DNA from: an uncultured Halomicronema sp.
GTDB lineage: Bacteria; Cyanobacteriota; Cyanobacteriia; Phormidesmidales; Phormidesmidaceae
DNA: 64,000 bases
Direction: 5' to 3'
Assembly: GCA_937899725.1 (NCBI GenBank)
Contig: CALCCA010000089.1
Span: 1 to 64,000 of the forward strand
Below are positions 18,924-27,429 of the stretch, one piece after another; position 1 is the first letter of the stretch, and the number at the start of each line of letters is the position of its first letter. The notes below the pieces were generated by a model, which was not told the origin of the DNA, searched no databases, and was given only the letters and a program-made list of their open reading frames with translations. A program made the position numbers and the translations under genes.

Positions 18924-19013
18924 AACCGTCGCTCCTATGGTTCACTCCCTTGCTTTTCCCTGCGCCTGACCGCTTTAAGCTTGACTGCCTGACGATACTC
19001 CCCCTTAAACACC

Positions 19014-20315
19014 ATGACGACCACCTTACCCGCCGCCGAAATCAACCTAATTCCGCCCTCAACGCATCCCCATGCCGCGGTGATTCACCGCCTCGAAGCA
19101 GGGGGCTCAATGCTGCCGGATACGCCCGACAACCTGATGCAGATTATCGGCATTTATAAGGCCTACGCCGTGCCGATGGACTTTTACTGGCGGGACCTGC
19201 TGTATATTGCCGAGCGCGTGTTTCTGGATCCGCTGCCGGCCTTCAAATACTTTTTACCGCAGGAATATCTTGACCTGCACAATCACTATGCCGGTGAGAC
19301 CGCTGACCTGCGGATTTGGCGCGGCGAAGCCACTGCCCACCCCGAGCTGCTGGAATTTATGGCGCAGGGAGAGGTCAACCGCAAGTGGCCTAAACTGTTT
19401 CACCATCTCTGGCACGATCGCGTCAATATGGAGTTTGCCGAAGCCTGCATGAAGGCTATGCTGTGGCACCAAGATATGGGCGGCCGCTACAACGATTACC
19501 TCTACACCGACGAATACAAGGCCAACTGCGATCGCGCGATCAATGCCTACTTCAAGCGCAATCCCCTGATGCTGGGGCTGCACAAGCTGTTTCCTGACAT
19601 GTTTTACGAGAAATGTCGGGAGCTGTCTTACTACTCCAACTTGGGGCTGTTTTGGGAAGTGATGGCCCCGGTCTTTTTTGAGATGAGCGACATTTACGAC
19701 GAAGGGGGCTTTGCCGGGGTGCCCGCCGCCATGGACTTCTTAGTGAATGGCATTTTTGCTGTGGCCGGTCGCCCGATCTATCACCATGTTTATGTCGGTG
19801 ATGAGTGCTTTGAGCTGGTGCCCAAAGCAAAGGGCTTTAACTGGCTCTATGAAGCGGCGCTGCCCTATGTTGAATCCGTGTTTTACCGTACGGCCCCCTT
19901 CCGGGGCACGAAATCTTACAACGCACAGGCGGGTCAGGTGCCGTTAGATCAAAACGACTTTCACTACGGTATTTTGTATGCCGATGTCTTCCCCGTGGGC
20001 AGTGCCGGCATTCCGCCCACCCTGCTGATGCAAGACATGCTGCACTTTTTGCCGCCCTATTTGATCGACTACTACCAGCAGCATTGCCGGGGCGAAGACG
20101 ACATCCTGATTCAGTTGGGCATCACGTTTCAGCGATCGATGTATAACGTTACGTCGGCGGTAATTCAAGCGCTGCGGGGGGCCTTGCTATATCCCCTCGA
20201 TGATCCCAACCCCCGACATCGCCTGGCCAACCGCCAGTTTTTTGAACAGCAGATGGATCGGTTCTTGCGTCCTGAAGCTCGCTTGAACGAGATTCAGACG
20301 CCGGACTATCGCTAA
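19014..20315 (+). CDS. cupA: CO2 hydration protein CupA (ChpY)
   Basis: 433 aa, matching the ChpX/ChpY family found only in cyanobacterial CO2-uptake NDH-1 complexes. Conserved-looking blocks include FYWRDLLYIAERVFLDPLPA, FKYFLPQEYLDLHNHYAG, KWPKLFHHLWHDRVNMEFAE and YYSNLGLFWEVMAPVFFEM. The family hydrates CO2 to bicarbonate at the cytoplasmic arm, driven by NDH-1 activity. I call CupA (high affinity, inducible) rather than CupB because ndhF3, ndhD3 and a fasciclin-type CupS surround it. ATG at 19014. It is separated from ndhD3 by the antisense Nudix gene. Confidence 0.93.
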   Translation: MTTTLPAAEINLIPPSTHPHAAVIHRLEAGGSMLPDTPDNLMQIIGIYKAYAVPMDFYWRDLLYIAERVFLDPLPAFKYFLPQEYLDLHNHYAGETADLRIWRGEATAHPELLEFMAQGEVNRKWPKLFHHLWHDRVNMEFAEACMKAMLWHQDMGGRYNDYLYTDEYKANCDRAINAYFKRNPLMLGLHKLFPDMFYEKCRELSYYSNLGLFWEVMAPVFFEMSDIYDEGGFAGVPAAMDFLVNGIFAVAGRPIYHHVYVGDECFELVPKAKGFNWLYEAALPYVESVFYRTAPFRGTKSYNAQAGQVPLDQNDFHYGILYADVFPVGSAGIPPTLLMQDMLHFLPPYLIDYYQQHCRGEDDILIQLGITFQRSMYNVTSAVIQALRGALLYPLDDPNPRHRLANRQFFEQQMDRFLRPEARLNEIQTPDYR

Positions 20316-20387
20316 CGTCACCGTGCTTGAACGATCCAGACGGCCTCAGCCAACCCTGTTCTATCCCCCCGAATAGAGGAGCCTCCC

Positions 20388-20531
20388 ATGCGCCAGCGCT
20401 TAGATCGACTCGATCCGTTTTTTGCCGCCGCCGCGATCGCGATCGCCGGGCTGACGGCGATGTCCCAAATGCCCTATCCGCTCATTGTCATCAACCTTGA
20501 TTTGCCCGAATGGCGCGAATTGAGTCAGTAG
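20388..20531 (+). CDS. 47-aa single-span membrane protein between cupA and cupS
   Basis: A short frame from the ATG at 20388 to the TAG at 20531, preceded by AGAGGA about 9 nt upstream, a good ribosome site. The protein begins MRQRLDRLDPFFAAAAIAIA, has one hydrophobic span (about residues 11-36) and ends in a short acidic tail, LDLPEWRELSQ. It lies 72 nt after cupA and 48 nt before the likely cupS start, in the same direction. It is similar in size to small NDH-1 subunits such as NdhP and NdhQ, but I do not see sequence identity with them. A candidate small subunit or assembly peptide. Confidence 0.55.
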   Translation: MRQRLDRLDPFFAAAAIAIAGLTAMSQMPYPLIVINLDLPEWRELSQ

Positions 20532-20579
20532 CCACCGGTGGCGACGCCCGTCCTTTATGCATACCGCCCTGAGAAAACC

Positions 20580-20981
20580 ATGCCGACCATCGTTGATATT
20601 GCTGTGAACAATGAAGGCTTCTCGACCCTAGTCGCGGCAGTAACCGCTGCTGGCTTGGTTGAAACGCTGCAAAGCGCTGGCCCCTTCACCGTTTTTGCGC
20701 CCAATGACGACGCCTTTGCTAAACTGCCCCCCGGCACGGTGCAAACGCTCGTGCAAAATCCGCCGCAGCTAGCCCGGATTTTGACCTATCACGTGGCGAT
20801 GGGCAAACACACCCAAGCGGAGCTAATTAAGCTGGGGCAGATCGATTCAGTTGAGGGGTGGCCGATCCCCATTGATGGCACCGACGGGTTTGAGGTCAAA
20901 AACGCCACCGTTTTAGCCGCCGACATTGAAGCTGACAACGGTATCATTCACGTGCTGGATAACGTCATTTTGATGGGATGA
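20580..20981 (+). CDS. cupS: fasciclin-domain CO2-uptake subunit CupS
   Basis: 133 aa from the ATG at 20580; an in-frame GTG lies 42 nt upstream. It is one fasciclin (FAS1) domain: an N-terminal [19 protein letters not shown], the H1 motif [19 protein letters not shown], the YH motif [11 protein letters not shown], and the H2-like strand [14 protein letters not shown]. CupS is the fourth component of the inducible CO2-uptake NDH-1MS complex and binds CupA. Position after cupA and the expected length support this rather than a secreted adhesion protein; there is no signal peptide. Confidence 0.88.
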   Translation: MPTIVDIAVNNEGFSTLVAAVTAAGLVETLQSAGPFTVFAPNDDAFAKLPPGTVQTLVQNPPQLARILTYHVAMGKHTQAELIKLGQIDSVEGWPIPIDGTDGFEVKNATVLAADIEADNGIIHVLDNVILMG

Positions 20982-21213
20982 GGTCGGTTTGCTTCAGGGG
21001 CATTAGAAACATCGGGAATTGATGGCTTGTCGAGGAGTCCTGAATTCCGCAGGCCTCGACAGCCTACAAAATGCCATCGCAGATTTTTCTCTAGAAAAAT
21101 AAAATATCTACTTTTCCAGTCGGTGACGCGGGGTGATGGCGGGCGATCGCGGCATTTATATCCAACATTAGAAAACCCAAAGCCGATGAGGTTGTCAAAG
21201 TCCCGTTTTTTTG
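20982..21213. other. cupS downstream region with a long hairpin
   Basis: TGTCGAGG (21028-21035) pairs with CCTCGACA (21054-21061), and an inner CCTG (21039-21042) pairs with CAGG (21050-21053). No U-tract follows. A second AT hairpin, ATTTTTCT with AGAAAAAT, is at 21083-21100. Either could protect or end the cupS mRNA. No gene is seen. Confidence 0.45.
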
Positions 21214-21241
21214 TTGAAATAACAATAGACTAAGTTATATT
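21214..21241 (+). promoter_or_regulatory. candidate sigma-70 promoter of an sRNA or leader
   Basis: TTGAAA (21214-21219) and TATATT (21236-21241) are separated by 16 nt, a good match to a housekeeping promoter. Transcription would begin near 21248, about 110 nt before a strong terminator. Confidence 0.45.
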
Positions 21242-21247
21242 CCTTTT

Positions 21248-21390
21248 GGATTTGCCATAGAATCTCGTCAATACTTCCTTGTCGTAGTGTTGCTTGAGAC
21301 GGGGTATTCCTACTGGAATTTGGCTGACGTCGTTATCTCCTGATAACTCCTGTATCAACGTGGGTAAGGTTCGCCTTACCCATTTTTTTT
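21248..21390 (+). ncRNA. putative small RNA or terminated leader upstream of the antiporter gene
   Basis: The segment lies between a good promoter and a strong terminator and has no reading frame. It can form a small hairpin ATTCC-TACT-GGAAT and then GTTATC-TCCT-GATAAC, whose loop plus the following AACTCCTG exposes CUCCU, complementary to ribosome-binding sites. The end is the terminator at 21361-21390. It could be an independent trans-acting RNA or an attenuated 5' leader of the antiporter gene. I do not recognise it as Yfr1, Yfr2 or a known riboswitch. Confidence 0.4.
21361..21390 (+). terminator. very strong intrinsic terminator with UUCG loop
   Basis: TGGGTAAGG (21361-21369) pairs perfectly with CCTTACCCA (21374-21382) around a TTCG tetraloop, followed by eight T. 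It lies about 100 nt before the likely antiporter start and 380 nt after cupS. Confidence 0.9.
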
Positions 21391-21492
21391 GACCTCATCA
21401 GCTCGCTAGAGGTGTCGTCTCAAGACATCATCTCAATGCCGGTGACAGGGGTGAGCGGCCCGTTTCCCCCGCGCTTTAGTGAGGTGGCATTC

Positions 21493-23562
21493 GTGCCGAT
21501 GATCGATGCCTTGAGAGTATTGGCTGCGGACAATCCGTTGGTAGCTTTTACGACGCTGCTGCTGGTGAGCCTGACCTTGCCGCCAATATTTGAGCGCTTG
21601 CGCTTACCGGGCTTAGTCGGCCTGCTGCTAGCGGGGGTGATGCTTGGGCCGAGTGGGTTGGGCCTGTTGGATGCCGACGGCGAAATTGAAAAGTTCTTTG
21701 CGGATGTTGGCAAGGTCTACCTGATGTTCGTCGCGGCTCTAGAAATTGATCTTAAAGAGTTCAGCCGCAACCGCGATCGCTCTCTCGTCTTCGGCGGCCT
21801 CACCTTTATCATGCCGCTCGGGGGCGGCATCCTGCTAGGACGGCTGACCGGGGCCAATTGGCCAGCAGCGATCTTAATTGGCTCGCTGCTGGCTTCCCAT
21901 ACGCTGCTGGCTTATCCCATTGTGATGCGGCTCGGCACCTCGCGAGATGAGTGTGTCACTGTCACCGTCGGGGCGACGATTTTTACCGACATTGCCGCCC
22001 TGCTTGTATTGGCAGTTTGTGTATCAGTGCAGGGGGGTAATTTTTCGCCCTTAGGCCTGGGGGTGCAGCTGGCCGGTTTAGGGCTCTATGCCGGTGCCGT
22101 CCTGTTTGGGTTGGATTGGGCGGGCAAACTGTACTTTCGCCAGACCGGTGACGAGCAGGGCAACAAATTTTTGTTTATCTTGCTGGCGGTGTTTCTCGCC
22201 GCAGTGGGGGCACAGCTGATCGACATCGACAAAGTGGTGGGCGCGTTTTTAGCCGGGTTGGCTGTGAACGGGGTCGTGGGCGATGGCCCGGTGAAAGAGA
22301 AGGTGGAATTTTTCGGCAGCGTGCTGTTTATTCCCTTCTTTTTTGTCTGCACCGGCTTGCTGCTCGATGTCCCTGTGTTTCTGGCGGCGCTGACCGATCG
22401 CCTCGGCCTCACCCTAGGCCTAGTGCTAACGCTGATCGGCACTAAATTTATGGCGGCGGTGATCGCGGGCCGCTGGTTTCACTATGGCTGGCTGCAGATT
22501 TTGACGATGTGGTCGCTGTCGTTACCGCAGGTGGCAGCCACCCTGGCAGCAGCGTTGGTCGGGCTGCAGGTCGGGCTGATTGACGCGGCGGTCTTCAACG
22601 CCGTGATCGTGCTGATGCTGATAACTTCCCTGCTCGGGTCGATTACCACTAGCTATTTTGCTCGACAGTTGCCGCTGCCTCCGACCCCTGTTGAGCATTC
22701 TGATGACCCCACCTGGGATTGGCCGGCCGCGCCGCCACTGCCCAACCAGCCCTTTGTCGTCGTCGTACCGATCGCCAATCCGCTGACGCAGCGCAATCTG
22801 ATCGAAATGGCCGCCCTCATCGCCCGTCACGAAAACGGTCACATTGTGCCTCTGACGATCGCCCCCGCCCACGTCCATATGGATGACGCTAACCTCTCAG
22901 CGACGCTGGCTCGCAGCCATGAGCTGCTGCAAACGGCCCAGGCGATGAGCCATGAGCGGGGCACCAAAGCGATCACCCAAATTCGCATTGATGATGATGT
23001 CGCCCAGGGCATTAGCCGCACCGCCCGCGAACAAGCGGCACAACTGATTGTCATGGGGTGGAGCCCAACTGCAGGCTTGCGAGCGCGGCTGTTTGGCACA
23101 TTGATTGACACCGTGTTTTGGTCAACCCACTGTCCGGTCGCGGTCACCCGGTTGCAAACGGCCCCGGTCGAGATGCGGCGAATTTTGATGCCCATCAAGA
23201 TGATGACCCCCCAAACGGTGCGCACGCTGCGGTTTGCCCAGGTGTTTGCCTACACCCACACGGCGACGTTAACGCTGCTGCACGTCAGCGATCGCGATCG
23301 TCCCCCAGCGGAGCAGCAGGCGTTTAAACGCGCCCTGGCGGCACTGATGCAAGAGGGGCCAGCGGTCGCACATGCCATCAAGTTTGTGCGCCACGACGAT
23401 CCCGGGGCGGTGATTCTCAAAGCAGCCCGTTATGTGGATCTGGTAGTTTTGCGATCAATGCGACGGCGCACAGCCGGGGGACTGGCAGTGAGCAACGTGA
23501 CTCACCAAGTCTTGCAAGGGTTGACCGGGTCGGTGGTGCTGTTTGGTGAGCCCCACTCCTAG
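21493..23562 (+). CDS. cation/proton antiporter with C-terminal universal stress domains
   Basis: 689 aa from the GTG at 21493, which has GAGG 8 nt upstream; the frame also allows GTG at 21412 and ATG at 21499. The first 400 residues are a CPA2-type antiporter with about 12 helices. They include LPPIFERLRLPGLVGLLLAG, VMLGPSGLGLLDADG and DKVVGAFLAGLAVNGVVG. The second part holds two UspA-like folds, with QLIVMGWSP and VDLVVLRSMRR strands. It probably exchanges Na+ or K+ for H+, with nucleotide control through the stress domains. The terminated leader upstream may regulate it. Confidence 0.87.
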   Translation: MPMIDALRVLAADNPLVAFTTLLLVSLTLPPIFERLRLPGLVGLLLAGVMLGPSGLGLLDADGEIEKFFADVGKVYLMFVAALEIDLKEFSRNRDRSLVFGGLTFIMPLGGGILLGRLTGANWPAAILIGSLLASHTLLAYPIVMRLGTSRDECVTVTVGATIFTDIAALLVLAVCVSVQGGNFSPLGLGVQLAGLGLYAGAVLFGLDWAGKLYFRQTGDEQGNKFLFILLAVFLAAVGAQLIDIDKVVGAFLAGLAVNGVVGDGPVKEKVEFFGSVLFIPFFFVCTGLLLDVPVFLAALTDRLGLTLGLVLTLIGTKFMAAVIAGRWFHYGWLQILTMWSLSLPQVAATLAAALVGLQVGLIDAAVFNAVIVLMLITSLLGSITTSYFARQLPLPPTPVEHSDDPTWDWPAAPPLPNQPFVVVVPIANPLTQRNLIEMAALIARHENGHIVPLTIAPAHVHMDDANLSATLARSHELLQTAQAMSHERGTKAITQIRIDDDVAQGISRTAREQAAQLIVMGWSPTAGLRARLFGTLIDTVFWSTHCPVAVTRLQTAPVEMRRILMPIKMMTPQTVRTLRFAQVFAYTHTATLTLLHVSDRDRPPAEQQAFKRALAALMQEGPAVAHAIKFVRHDDPGAVILKAARYVDLVVLRSMRRRTAGGLAVSNVTHQVLQGLTGSVVLFGEPHS

Positions 23563-23923
23563 CGTGGCTGGACGAGGGGATGATCGGTAGAGTCTTTGCC
23601 GCCGTCTGCCGGTTATCTTTCGTCACTCCCTCAGATTTTCTATCCACTGGGCGCGGTTCAGCCTTTAAGATTGAGAAATCGGCAATGTGGCAACTCACTT
23701 TTCGGTTGCTGTCACTAACGACTCTGGCAACTAAATTTCTTGCCGTATCGCTGCGATAGTTGCTTGATCCCCCGCTGTCGCCGCCCCCTTGAAGAAGGGG
23801 GGCTATTCACATCCAGGATTGGGCTGCCCCCTTTTTCCAGGGAGGTTGGGGGGATCAAGCCGCCGTCACTAACGGTCAAAACCTGAATTCACGCTGTCAC
23901 TAACGTTCACCTGAGCCCCCATC
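23563..23923. repeat. intergenic region with C-rich/G-rich repeat, family D
   Basis: No gene is seen. Bases 23769-23862 hold alternating C-runs and G-runs (CCCCGCTGTCGCCGCCCCCT, then AAGAAGGGGGG and GGTTGGGGGGATC) that can fold into nested hairpins. Similar sequence occurs at 30809-30850, 51667-51772 and 52846-52922. TCACTAACG also recurs at 23712, 23864 and 23895. Confidence 0.5.
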
Positions 23924-24994
23924 ATGACCCTCGATGTTCCCTCGATTCTGCAAGTGTTGCGCCCCGTTCAAGACCCGGAGCTGCAGAAAAGCCTGGTCGA
24001 GCTGAACATGATCCGCAACGTCGCGGTCGCGGACGGGGATGTTAGCTTTACCCTGGTGCTGACGACGCCCGCCTGCCCGCTGCGCGAGTTCATCGTTGAA
24101 GATTGTGAAAAGGCGGTGCGCCAGCTGCCTGGCGTTAACACGGTAAATGTCGAGGTAACGGCAGAAACCCCCGCGCAGAAGTCTCTGCCCGATCGCCAGG
24201 GCATCGACGGCGTCAAAAACATCATTGCGGTTTCGAGCGGCAAGGGGGGCGTCGGCAAAAGCACCGTGGCCGTTAACTTGGCCGTGGCGCTAGCGCAGGT
24301 CGGGGCCAAGGTGGGCCTGATTGACGCGGATATCTACGGCCCCAATGCGCCCACCATGTTGGGGTTAGAAGGGGCCAACGTCGTTGTGCAGCAGGGGGCC
24401 GAGGGCGAAGTACTCGACCCCGCCTTTAACCACGGTGTCAAAATGGTCTCAATGGGCTTTTTGATCGATCGCGATCAGCCGGTAATTTGGCGCGGCCCCA
24501 TGTTGAACGGCGTGATTCGCCAGTTTTTGTATCAGGTCACGTGGGGCGAGCTGGATTATCTGGTGGTGGATATGCCACCGGGCACGGGTGATGCGCAACT
24601 GACGCTGGCCCAAGCGGTGCCGATGGCCGGCGCCGTCATCGTCACCACACCGCAAAAGGTGGCCCTGTCGGATGCTCGCCGCGGTTTGCGCATGTTTCAA
24701 CAGCTCAAGGTACCGGTGATGGGCATCGTGGAGAACATGAGCTACTTCATTCCGCCCGATATGCCAGAGAAGCAGTACGACATTTTTGGCTCGGGCGGCG
24801 GCGAAAAGGCTGCTGCAGAGCTGGGCGTACCGCTGTTGGGCTGCGTACCGCTAGAGATGACAGTGCGCGAGGGGGGCGATCGCGGCGTCCCGATTGTGAT
24901 CGCCGAACCAGAGAGCGCATCGGCTCAGGCGTTGGTCAATATCGCCAAGGTAGTCGCGGGCAAGGTGTCGGTCGCCGCGCTGACATCAGTTTAA
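23924..24994 (+). CDS. mrp: Mrp/NBP35-type ATP-binding Fe-S carrier
   Basis: 356 aa. An N-terminal MIP18/DUF59 domain (about 1-85, with TTPACPLREFIVED) is joined to a P-loop ATPase with the deviant Walker A SSGKGGVGKST (104-114), DADIYGPNAPTMLG and VDMPPGTGDAQLT. The family inserts or carries iron-sulfur clusters. The CxxC pair that many Mrp/ApbC proteins use to bridge the cluster is absent: the segment after NMSYF reads IPPDMPEKQYDIFGSGGG. This form is, as far as I know, usual in cyanobacteria. rodA follows on the same strand after a family B repeat. Confidence 0.93.
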   Translation: MTLDVPSILQVLRPVQDPELQKSLVELNMIRNVAVADGDVSFTLVLTTPACPLREFIVEDCEKAVRQLPGVNTVNVEVTAETPAQKSLPDRQGIDGVKNIIAVSSGKGGVGKSTVAVNLAVALAQVGAKVGLIDADIYGPNAPTMLGLEGANVVVQQGAEGEVLDPAFNHGVKMVSMGFLIDRDQPVIWRGPMLNGVIRQFLYQVTWGELDYLVVDMPPGTGDAQLTLAQAVPMAGAVIVTTPQKVALSDARRGLRMFQQLKVPVMGIVENMSYFIPPDMPEKQYDIFGSGGGEKAAAELGVPLLGCVPLEMTVREGGDRGVPIVIAEPESASAQALVNIAKVVAGKVSVAALTSV

Positions 24995-25398
24995 TTACTC
25001 ATTTGTCGGCACTAGGCAGCCTGATCCATAACAGTTCCAGCCCTGTCCAGCCCTGACCGACCCAAAACAGTAACACCAATTCTCTGAAACTGGACTACAG
25101 CTCTTCCTTTCGACTTCGCTCCAGGCACGTCGGCTGAGCGGAGTCGTCAGCCCGACGGGCAGGCCAGGCCCACCCGCAGTGTCTCCTACTGGGAGAAAGC
25201 CGACTGGTCTGTGTCGCTGTGATTTGTAGAGCTGTATAACATCATCGAACGGCGCAAATGCTGGCAAAGACCACACAACCGCGCCAGTTTTTCTGCCCCC
25301 CGAGTTCCCCAGCCCCCCATACTCACTCATGGTTTATGAACTAGCATCGCAGTCTACTCCTTAAGGCTTTTCCCGGTTGAGCTAGCAGTGCTACTGTA
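24995..25398. other. mrp-rodA intergenic region
   Basis: 400 bp without a gene; 25075-25237 is a family B repeat. No U-tract terminator is seen. Confidence 0.5.
25075..25237 (-). repeat. MITE-like repeat, family B, copy 2
   Basis: Begins ACCAATTCTCTGAAACTGG and ends GTAGAGCTGTATA, opposite in orientation to copy 1. It shares the interior CGTCGGCTGAGCGGAGTC and GGGAGAAAGCCGACT. Both ends are worn (CACC instead of TACC, and CTGTATA instead of CTGGTATA), so it is an older insertion. Confidence 0.6.
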
Positions 25399-26739
25399 AT
25401 GAACGATTCAGGGCCGCGATGGGCCACCTCGCGCCTGCTGCAACCTGGACTGAACTCATTCGTCGGATCGTCTATGTCCACTTCGTCATTACGTGCCAAA
25501 TCCGCTTGGCAGCGCTGGCTGCAGCCCTGGCAGCATCTCGATTGGGTGCTGTTGCTCATGCCCGTGTTGCTCACTGGCTTTGCCAGCTTGGTGATTACGA
25601 GTACCCAGATCAACCTTGATACAACCGTTCTGGGCTGGAATCATTTCATCTTAGGCACGATTGGCCTGGTGCTCGCCCTGTGGATTGCCCGCATTCGCTA
25701 TGAGGTGTGGCTGCAGTGGCAGTGGATTATTTATGCCATCGTTAATCTGTCGCTGGTGGCGGTGATTTTTGTCGGCACGTCGGGGTTTGGCGCCCAGCGG
25801 TGGATAACGATTTTTGGCTTTAACGTGCAGCCGTCGGAGTTTGCCAAAGTGGGATTGATCATCACCCTGGCGGCGCAACTGCGCGACACGCAAGCAACGA
25901 CGCTGTTGGGTGTGGTCAAGGTGTTAGCGATCGCGGCGGTGCCCTGGTCGTTGGTGTTTGTGCAGCCGGATTTAGGCACGTCGCTGGTATTTGGGGCGAT
26001 CACCCTCGGCATGCTGTATTGGGCCAACGTCAATCCGGGGTGGTTGGTGTTGATGATCTCACCACTGGTGGCGGCCATTCTGTTTCACTTTTCGCTGCCG
26101 AGCTGGCTGGTGTGGTCGATCGGCATGGGCATCATTGCCTGGTTGACGTTGCCCTGGCGGCTGTTCAGCACGGTCACGGCGACAGCGATCAACCTGATAT
26201 CAGGCAAGCTGGGCGAAGTGTTTTGGGGCTTTTTGAAGGATTATCAAAAAGATCGCCTCATCTTATTTCTCGACCCCGATAAAGATCCGTTGGGCGGCGG
26301 CTATCACCTGATTCAATCACGCATTGCCATTGGGGCGGGTCAGCTATGGGGGCGGGGCCTGCATCAGGGTACGCAAACTCAGCTCAACTTTATTCCCGAA
26401 CAGCACACTGACTTTATCTTTTCCGCCGTGGGTGAAGAATGGGGCTTTGTCGGGGCGATCGCCGTCATCACCGCCTACTGGTTGATTTGCCTGCGACTGG
26501 TGCTCATTGCCCAAAACGCGAAGGATAACTTTGGTTCACTGCTGGCGATCGGGGTCTTTTCCATGCTGATCTTTCAAGTCGTGATCAACATCAGCATGAC
26601 CATCGGCCTGGCCCCGGTGACGGGCATTCCCCTCCCGTGGATGAGCTATGGGCGCACGGCTCTGGTGACCAATTTCATTGCCCTCGGCATTGTGGAATCA
26701 GTGGCCAGCTATCGTCATCGCCTCAAGTTTAGAAATTAA
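25399..26739 (+). CDS. rodA: rod shape-determining protein RodA (SEDS peptidoglycan polymerase)
   Basis: 446 aa from the ATG at 25399; an ATG at 25474 would give 421 aa and may be the true start. About ten membrane helices and the SEDS signatures are present: FNVQPSEFAKVGLIITLA, FVQPDLGTSLVFGAI, DFIFSAVGEEWGFVG and GIPLPWMSYGRTALVTNFIA. RodA polymerises glycan strands with a class B penicillin-binding protein during cell elongation. The usual SYGG is SYGR here, which I believe is common in cyanobacteria. Confidence 0.93.
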   Translation: MNDSGPRWATSRLLQPGLNSFVGSSMSTSSLRAKSAWQRWLQPWQHLDWVLLLMPVLLTGFASLVITSTQINLDTTVLGWNHFILGTIGLVLALWIARIRYEVWLQWQWIIYAIVNLSLVAVIFVGTSGFGAQRWITIFGFNVQPSEFAKVGLIITLAAQLRDTQATTLLGVVKVLAIAAVPWSLVFVQPDLGTSLVFGAITLGMLYWANVNPGWLVLMISPLVAAILFHFSLPSWLVWSIGMGIIAWLTLPWRLFSTVTATAINLISGKLGEVFWGFLKDYQKDRLILFLDPDKDPLGGGYHLIQSRIAIGAGQLWGRGLHQGTQTQLNFIPEQHTDFIFSAVGEEWGFVGAIAVITAYWLICLRLVLIAQNAKDNFGSLLAIGVFSMLIFQVVINISMTIGLAPVTGIPLPWMSYGRTALVTNFIALGIVESVASYRHRLKFRN

Positions 26740-26827
26740 GTCCAACGCCGAACGTGGCTCATCCCCTATCGCAGAGCATCTTGTAGCAGACCGATCAGCT
26801 CTCAACGGTCGGTGAGCATGGGCGTTA

Positions 26828-27211
26828 TTAGGCACCGCGGCCGGACGATGACAGCGGGCCGACTTCCATCGCTTGAATCAAGCCATCCTTAAAAGTAAAA
26901 CGGTGGCCAACGTACTCATCGGCCAGCCCGGCTCCAGCCAGATTGCGCACGACCTGATGCACTTCGACCAAGACCTGCCCATCCTCCTCCAGGTAAAAGG
27001 CCACTGGCTCGTTATGGGCATTGATCTCGCTCCCCTGCTCGGTCCAGTAGGCGCGGACTTCTTCAGGGCCACGGACAAACCCCCCTTTGAATGCTCTTGG
27101 CCAATGCACATCGGCAGTCATAAGGGCGAGGACGGCCTCAAAGTTACGCGCGTTAAAGGCCGTATACGCTGCGCGTAGCAGCTCGATTTTGGGTGCCGGT
27201 TGATCTGACAT
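26828..27211 (-). CDS. SnoaL/NTF2-like fold protein
   Basis: 127 aa. The pattern LLRAAYTAFNARNFEAVLAL, then MTADVHWPRAFKGGFVRGP and VRAYWTEQ, is the classic start of a SnoaL-like cone-shaped domain. It may be a small isomerase, hydrolase or ligand binder. It is transcribed away from the AraC-type regulator gene, with a 218-bp shared upstream region, so it could be a target of that regulator. Confidence 0.78.
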   Translation of the reverse strand: MSDQPAPKIELLRAAYTAFNARNFEAVLALMTADVHWPRAFKGGFVRGPEEVRAYWTEQGSEINAHNEPVAFYLEEDGQVLVEVHQVVRNLAGAGLADEYVGHRFTFKDGLIQAMEVGPLSSSGRGA

Positions 27212-27429
27212 CAGCGATTGGTAAAGAAGAGGAGGACAGTGTCCAACCTGCGATAGGACGAACGTGTTCCCGGCGATGGGGATGCTCGCGACTATCGCCT
27301 TGTGTGGACACCCCTACAATGGCTTTAACCTCAGCCTGCCGTCTCATCCGATTCTGCTGAAATTATCCTCATCCTGCTTGGCATGTGCCCTGTCTGAAAT
27401 GTGACATTTTGACTGAGTTCAAGTCCATC

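Noticed and set aside
18981-19010. Promoter TTGACT/TTAAAC directly before cupA
   Set aside because: The implied transcription start would lie at or after the ATG at 19014.
24750-24800. Defective Mrp because the CxxC motif is missing
   Set aside because: The variant IPPDMPEKQYDIFG is, as far as I know, usual in cyanobacterial Mrp proteins, so not treated as damage.
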